A stretch of 64,000 nucleotides of DNA from Bradyrhizobium sp. CCGUVB1N3 (GTDB lineage Bacteria > Pseudomonadota > Alphaproteobacteria > Rhizobiales > Xanthobacteraceae). The translations under genes were made by a program, and so were the position numbers. The stretch lies in the NCBI RefSeq assembly GCF_024199925.1, contig NZ_JANADR010000001.1, positions 5,211,501-5,275,500 on the forward strand, written 5' to 3'. Below, piece after piece: positions 60,714 through 64,000 of the stretch. The notes under the pieces are model-generated. The model did not search any database. It had not been told where the DNA came from and saw only the letters and a program-made list of their open reading frames with translations. Within the stretch, counting starts at the first letter, position 1. Each line of letters begins with the position of its first letter.

Positions 60714-63032
60714 GTGACCGTTTCTCTCGCCATCAAGCAAAACGATGTCATCGAACGAAAGCGCGACCTGTACCGCTATGCGCTCGAATTGCCACTGGCT
60801 CGCATGCTGTTCATGCCCGTGGAGCCCGGCCAGGGGGCCGAGTTCACCTGCACCGAAGACGAATTCGGGAAGCTCTTGAAGGAATGCGAAATCCGCGCCC
60901 ACACCATCATCCGGGACCATAACGGCGACATCATCGCGGACGGTGACAAAGACCTCGCCCCCGGCAAGGATGACAGTAAAGCAGTCAATGACGCCCGTTC
61001 GCTGTTCTTCTTTCTGAAGAAATGGCACCAAAACCCGACGAGCCTCCACCACCCTCGTCTGGACGATTTCGTCGAAGAGCATGCAACGGAGGCACGCAAG
61101 CTCGGCCATACCTGGATGCCGAGTTCCGGCGCCATGCATCGCCACATCCTCAAGTACCCCGATATCGAGCAACTGACCGCCCGGTTCCTCATTTCGAAGT
61201 CGGGCACGGTGACGCGCCAGCGCTGGCATCCGGAGATTGGCAAACTCCTGGAAAAAATCATCGATTGGCACTGGGAAGAAGGAACTAGCGGCCGCCATCT
61301 GAGCGACTCGATCGCCGAATTCGATGGCTGGTTCAACGAAGCCGCAAAGCGCCTTGCCACGGATACCGCGCTCATCGAGCCGCTGCACAAGCCCAGCGAT
61401 GAAACCGTGCGCGCCTACATCAACTCGGCGGAGTGCTATGAAACGGTCTGCCGGAAGTTCGGTAAGGCACGCGCCGATGCACAGTTCGCCGGCAACTACC
61501 ATCCCATACCCGCATCCAAGCTGCTCGAGGTCGTTCTGATCGACAGCACGGTCCTCGACACTTGGTGTGTGCTCGACGACGAATTCATGCTTCCGCTGGG
61601 CAGGCCCACGCTGACCGTCGCCATCGACCTTTTCACAAGGATGATCCTGGCGGTCATCATCACGTACGAACCCCCGAGTCTTTACACCGCGATGGCGTGC
61701 TTGAAGCGCGTCAACATGTCCAAGGAAGACATCAACGAACGATGGCCGACCATCGTCCGTTCGTCTGACGGATGGGGCAAGCCGACCACGGTCGTGGTCG
61801 ACAACGAGCTCGCCCAATCCGGAAAATCATATCAATCGGCCTGCGAGGACGCCAAGGTCCACGTCAAGTGGGCTCCTGTCGCTCGGCCTCAGTATAAGGC
61901 CGTGATCGAAAGATTCTTCCTGACGCTCAAGAAGATGCTGCTCGATAAGCTTCCTGGCGGCATCCCCTATAAACCAGACGTCATGCGGCAACTTGGTATC
62001 GACCCCAAAGAGGTCGCGACCATTCCGCTGAGCAAGCTCACCGAGCTTGTCAACATGTGCATCAACGACGTCTACCACTACGAACCCCATTCGACGATCG
62101 GAATGCCGCCGGCGCTGGCCTGGGAAAAATCCAAGCAGAAACACAAGCGCCCGTTCATCGGCGACATCGACTTCCTGGACAAGGCCTTCGGCGCGCTGGA
62201 AACAGGGGTGCTCACGACGTCCGGCATCAAGTTCGACAACATGGAGTTTCACGACCCCAAGACCACGGGGGCCCTGATGGACGATCTGGGCGGCAAGGCG
62301 CCGCGGCGGAAACGCCGCAAGTCGCTTCTATCATCCCTGAACCCCCAAGTGATGTTCAAGTACAATCCGGCGAACATCGAAGCCATCAGCGTCTGGAACG
62401 AGCTCCGGAAGGAATACATCCGCCTACCCAACATCGCCGGAGAAGGCGCCGCCGGTCTGTCGATTTGGCACTGGCGGATCCTGCGGATCTGGACCGAGCA
62501 GGAGAGCATCGCGTTCTCGACGCCGTCCGAACAATTGGCGGCCCGCCGCCGGCTCCGCGAAGCGGTCGAGGAACAGATACCGGCGGCGGCGTTCAAGGCT
62601 ATCAAACAGCAACGCCGCATCCTCCACGAACCCTCGGAGCTCATCGAAGGCAAGATCACCTTGAAGACCAAGGCCCCTCCGACGGTCGGGGGGATGGCGC
62701 AGGACGACGTCGAAATCGACGTCGCCGCTTTCGCTCCCGATGGCAATCGCGTCCCGCCGCCGGGCCCCGCACGCGGCCGGAGCAAGGGCAAGAAGGTCGA
62801 CGGCCGGACGAAGGAACGCATGAAGGAGGCCAAGCAGTCGGCTCCGGAACTTCGCTCAGCAAAAAGGGCCGACCTTGTGGCGGCCTTTGCCCGGGATGCC
62901 GCAACGAACCACCCCGCGCCGCCGGTCCAGGCCGGACCGGCTTCGCCTGCCTCGGGCGTCGACGCCTCGCTCGCAGCTTTCTTCCGCAAGCGCAACGCCG
63001 GCAAGACCGACGCCGGCGACACCAGCGTGTGA
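60714..63032 (+). CDS. tnsB: TnsB-like DDE transposase
   Basis: 772 residues with a GTG start. The retroviral-integrase-type catalytic core has D277 (VLIDST), D363 (VVVDNE) and E399 (AVIERFF), a DD35E arrangement. The N-terminal 200 residues are helical DNA-binding, and the C-terminal 200 residues include a beta-barrel-like stretch and a basic, disordered tail that would contact TnsC. TnsB binds the repeat arrays at the element ends and joins 3' ends to target. Confidence 0.85.
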   Translation: MTVSLAIKQNDVIERKRDLYRYALELPLARMLFMPVEPGQGAEFTCTEDEFGKLLKECEIRAHTIIRDHNGDIIADGDKDLAPGKDDSKAVNDARSLFFFLKKWHQNPTSLHHPRLDDFVEEHATEARKLGHTWMPSSGAMHRHILKYPDIEQLTARFLISKSGTVTRQRWHPEIGKLLEKIIDWHWEEGTSGRHLSDSIAEFDGWFNEAAKRLATDTALIEPLHKPSDETVRAYINSAECYETVCRKFGKARADAQFAGNYHPIPASKLLEVVLIDSTVLDTWCVLDDEFMLPLGRPTLTVAIDLFTRMILAVIITYEPPSLYTAMACLKRVNMSKEDINERWPTIVRSSDGWGKPTTVVVDNELAQSGKSYQSACEDAKVHVKWAPVARPQYKAVIERFFLTLKKMLLDKLPGGIPYKPDVMRQLGIDPKEVATIPLSKLTELVNMCINDVYHYEPHSTIGMPPALAWEKSKQKHKRPFIGDIDFLDKAFGALETGVLTTSGIKFDNMEFHDPKTTGALMDDLGGKAPRRKRRKSLLSSLNPQVMFKYNPANIEAISVWNELRKEYIRLPNIAGEGAAGLSIWHWRILRIWTEQESIAFSTPSEQLAARRRLREAVEEQIPAAAFKAIKQQRRILHEPSELIEGKITLKTKAPPTVGGMAQDDVEIDVAAFAPDGNRVPPPGPARGRSKGKKVDGRTKERMKEAKQSAPELRSAKRADLVAAFARDAATNHPAPPVQAGPASPASGVDASLAAFFRKRNAGKTDAGDTSV

Positions 63033-63042
63033 GACCTACACC

Positions 63043-64000
63043 ATGACCCCTGCAATCTATTCGCCAGATGAAATCGCACGGCGCATAGCGCTCTTCGAGC
63101 GAATTCGCCACCCGCACAAACTATTGAGCGAGATTCATCGCGCGCTGAACATCGTCCGCGCCGAAGTCAACCAGTCTCGCGCCGACATGGTCGAATTCGC
63201 GAAACAAAACCCCGGAATGACGATCAAGCCAAGTCCGCTTCCGCTGATCTGCGTCATCGGACCGTCCGGCACGGCGAAATCTCACGTGATCAAGACCTAC
63301 TACGAAGATGTCTGCCGAACCGAGAACTGGCAGGTGGGCAGGCGGGCAGTGTTCGACTTCGAACTGTCGGTCGACGCCAACAAGAGACAATTCCACGTCG
63401 ATGCCCTGACGGCCTTGAAAGACCCCGATCCCGAGAAGGGTAACGAATCCGTGCTGCGGCGCCGCTTCGGCAAATTGACCGACAAGCTCGGCACCGAATT
63501 GGGCCTCTGCGACGAGGTGCAGCATTTCATCGCCAGCGACACCGGAAAGCGTACCAAGAGCGTCATCGACGCAATGAAGAAGACCCTCAACACCGGCATC
63601 TGCGCACTGGGGCTGTTCGGAACCCAAAAGGCCGCGGACATTTTCGATGCGAGCGAGGAGTTCGGCCAGCGAGCGCACATCCGGTTCGACCTCAAGGGAG
63701 GCAATCCCGACGTCGCCGACGACCGCGCGCTGTTCGTCGCCTTCCTGAAGACGTTCAAAACCGAAATCGAAAAGATGGGCATCCTCATCAGCACGAAGAC
63801 GCTCGAGGACGCCGAGACCATCGGCTGCCTGTTCCTCCAGGCCAGCGGAAGACTGGGCCTGTGTCAGAGGATCATGAAGGCTGCCCTCCGCGTCGCGCTT
63901 GAGAGCGGCGCCACTACCCTCCTCCCGGTCCATTTCGCCGTCGCCATCGATCGCGGCAAGTTGCTGTTCGGGATCAAGGAGAACCACTTCGCGAGCCATG
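63043..64000 (+). CDS. tnsC: TnsC-like AAA+ ATPase (partial, runs off window)
   Basis: 319 residues visible, the frame still open at the edge. Walker A GPSGTAKSH (G73-S80), Walker B LGLCDEVQHF near 158-167, and an arginine-rich sensor segment later. It starts 10 bases after the TnsB stop. TnsC links the target selector to TnsAB. Target-selection genes (TniQ/TnsD) would lie beyond the window. Confidence 0.8.
   Translation, partial: MTPAIYSPDEIARRIALFERIRHPHKLLSEIHRALNIVRAEVNQSRADMVEFAKQNPGMTIKPSPLPLICVIGPSGTAKSHVIKTYYEDVCRTENWQVGRRAVFDFELSVDANKRQFHVDALTALKDPDPEKGNESVLRRRFGKLTDKLGTELGLCDEVQHFIASDTGKRTKSVIDAMKKTLNTGICALGLFGTQKAADIFDASEEFGQRAHIRFDLKGGNPDVADDRALFVAFLKTFKTEIEKMGILISTKTLEDAETIGCLFLQASGRLGLCQRIMKAALRVALESGATTLLPVHFAVAIDRGKLLFGIKENHFASH

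Noticed and set aside
1..64000. CRISPR arrays, rRNA genes, complete tRNA genes
   Set aside because: No regularly spaced repeat-spacer array, no rRNA signature and no full tRNA cloverleaf was seen; only the two tRNA fragments.

Overview
The window is high-GC DNA from an alphaproteobacterium, most likely a member of the Hyphomicrobiales (Bradyrhizobium, Rhodopseudomonas or Methylobacterium-like). The reasons are codon use, the style of the large serine recombinase whose tail reads through a tRNA-fMet fragment, and rhizobial-type small proteins. Almost all of it is accessory DNA: a stack of genomic islands crowded with anti-phage and toxin-antitoxin genes. Both ends of the window are open. All assignments come from reading the sequence; no database search was run.

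Left island (1 to about 23.9 kb): an AlbA_2 (Schlafen-type) protein; an HTH-nuclease gene divergent from a 1512-residue STAND ATPase-nuclease with a perfect inverted repeat between them; a hipBA toxin-antitoxin pair with a third gene; then an unusual block at 10.4-17.6 kb. That block encodes an acyl-carrier-like protein, an XRE regulator, an ImmA/IrrE peptidase, a thymidylate-synthase-like enzyme, a protein of the alpha-glutamyl/putrescinyl thymine pyrophosphorylase (5-hmdU kinase helical) family and a MazG pyrophosphohydrolase. A convergent holo-ACP synthase follows, and then a metallophosphoesterase that appears fused to a second thymidylate-synthase-like domain. I infer an ACP-dependent nucleotide modification or defence system. 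It is followed by a Gabija-like gajAB pair, a VapBC pair, and a large serine recombinase whose last codons lie in the 3' half of tRNA-fMet.

Junction (23.9-25.2 kb): the tRNA-fMet 3' fragment, tenA, a decayed tRNA-Thr 3' fragment, and a cluster of short repeats that looks like the end of a Tn7-like element (candidate terminus near 24980).

Right island (25-59 kb): a coupled operon with a DUF4238 protein and a membrane protein, several orphan nuclease-like genes (PD-(D/E)XK, AlbA_2, PLD), an SRAP protein, and a Druantia type II-like operon (C5-methyltransferase, two accessory proteins, 1949-residue DUF1998 helicase) with a convergent Vsr endonuclease. After it comes an operon of duplicated small proteins and metallophosphoesterases, preceded by twin 12-bp palindromes and a ribbon-helix-helix gene. 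At 59.8-64 kb lie TnsA-, TnsB- and TnsC-like transposition genes, the last cut by the window edge.
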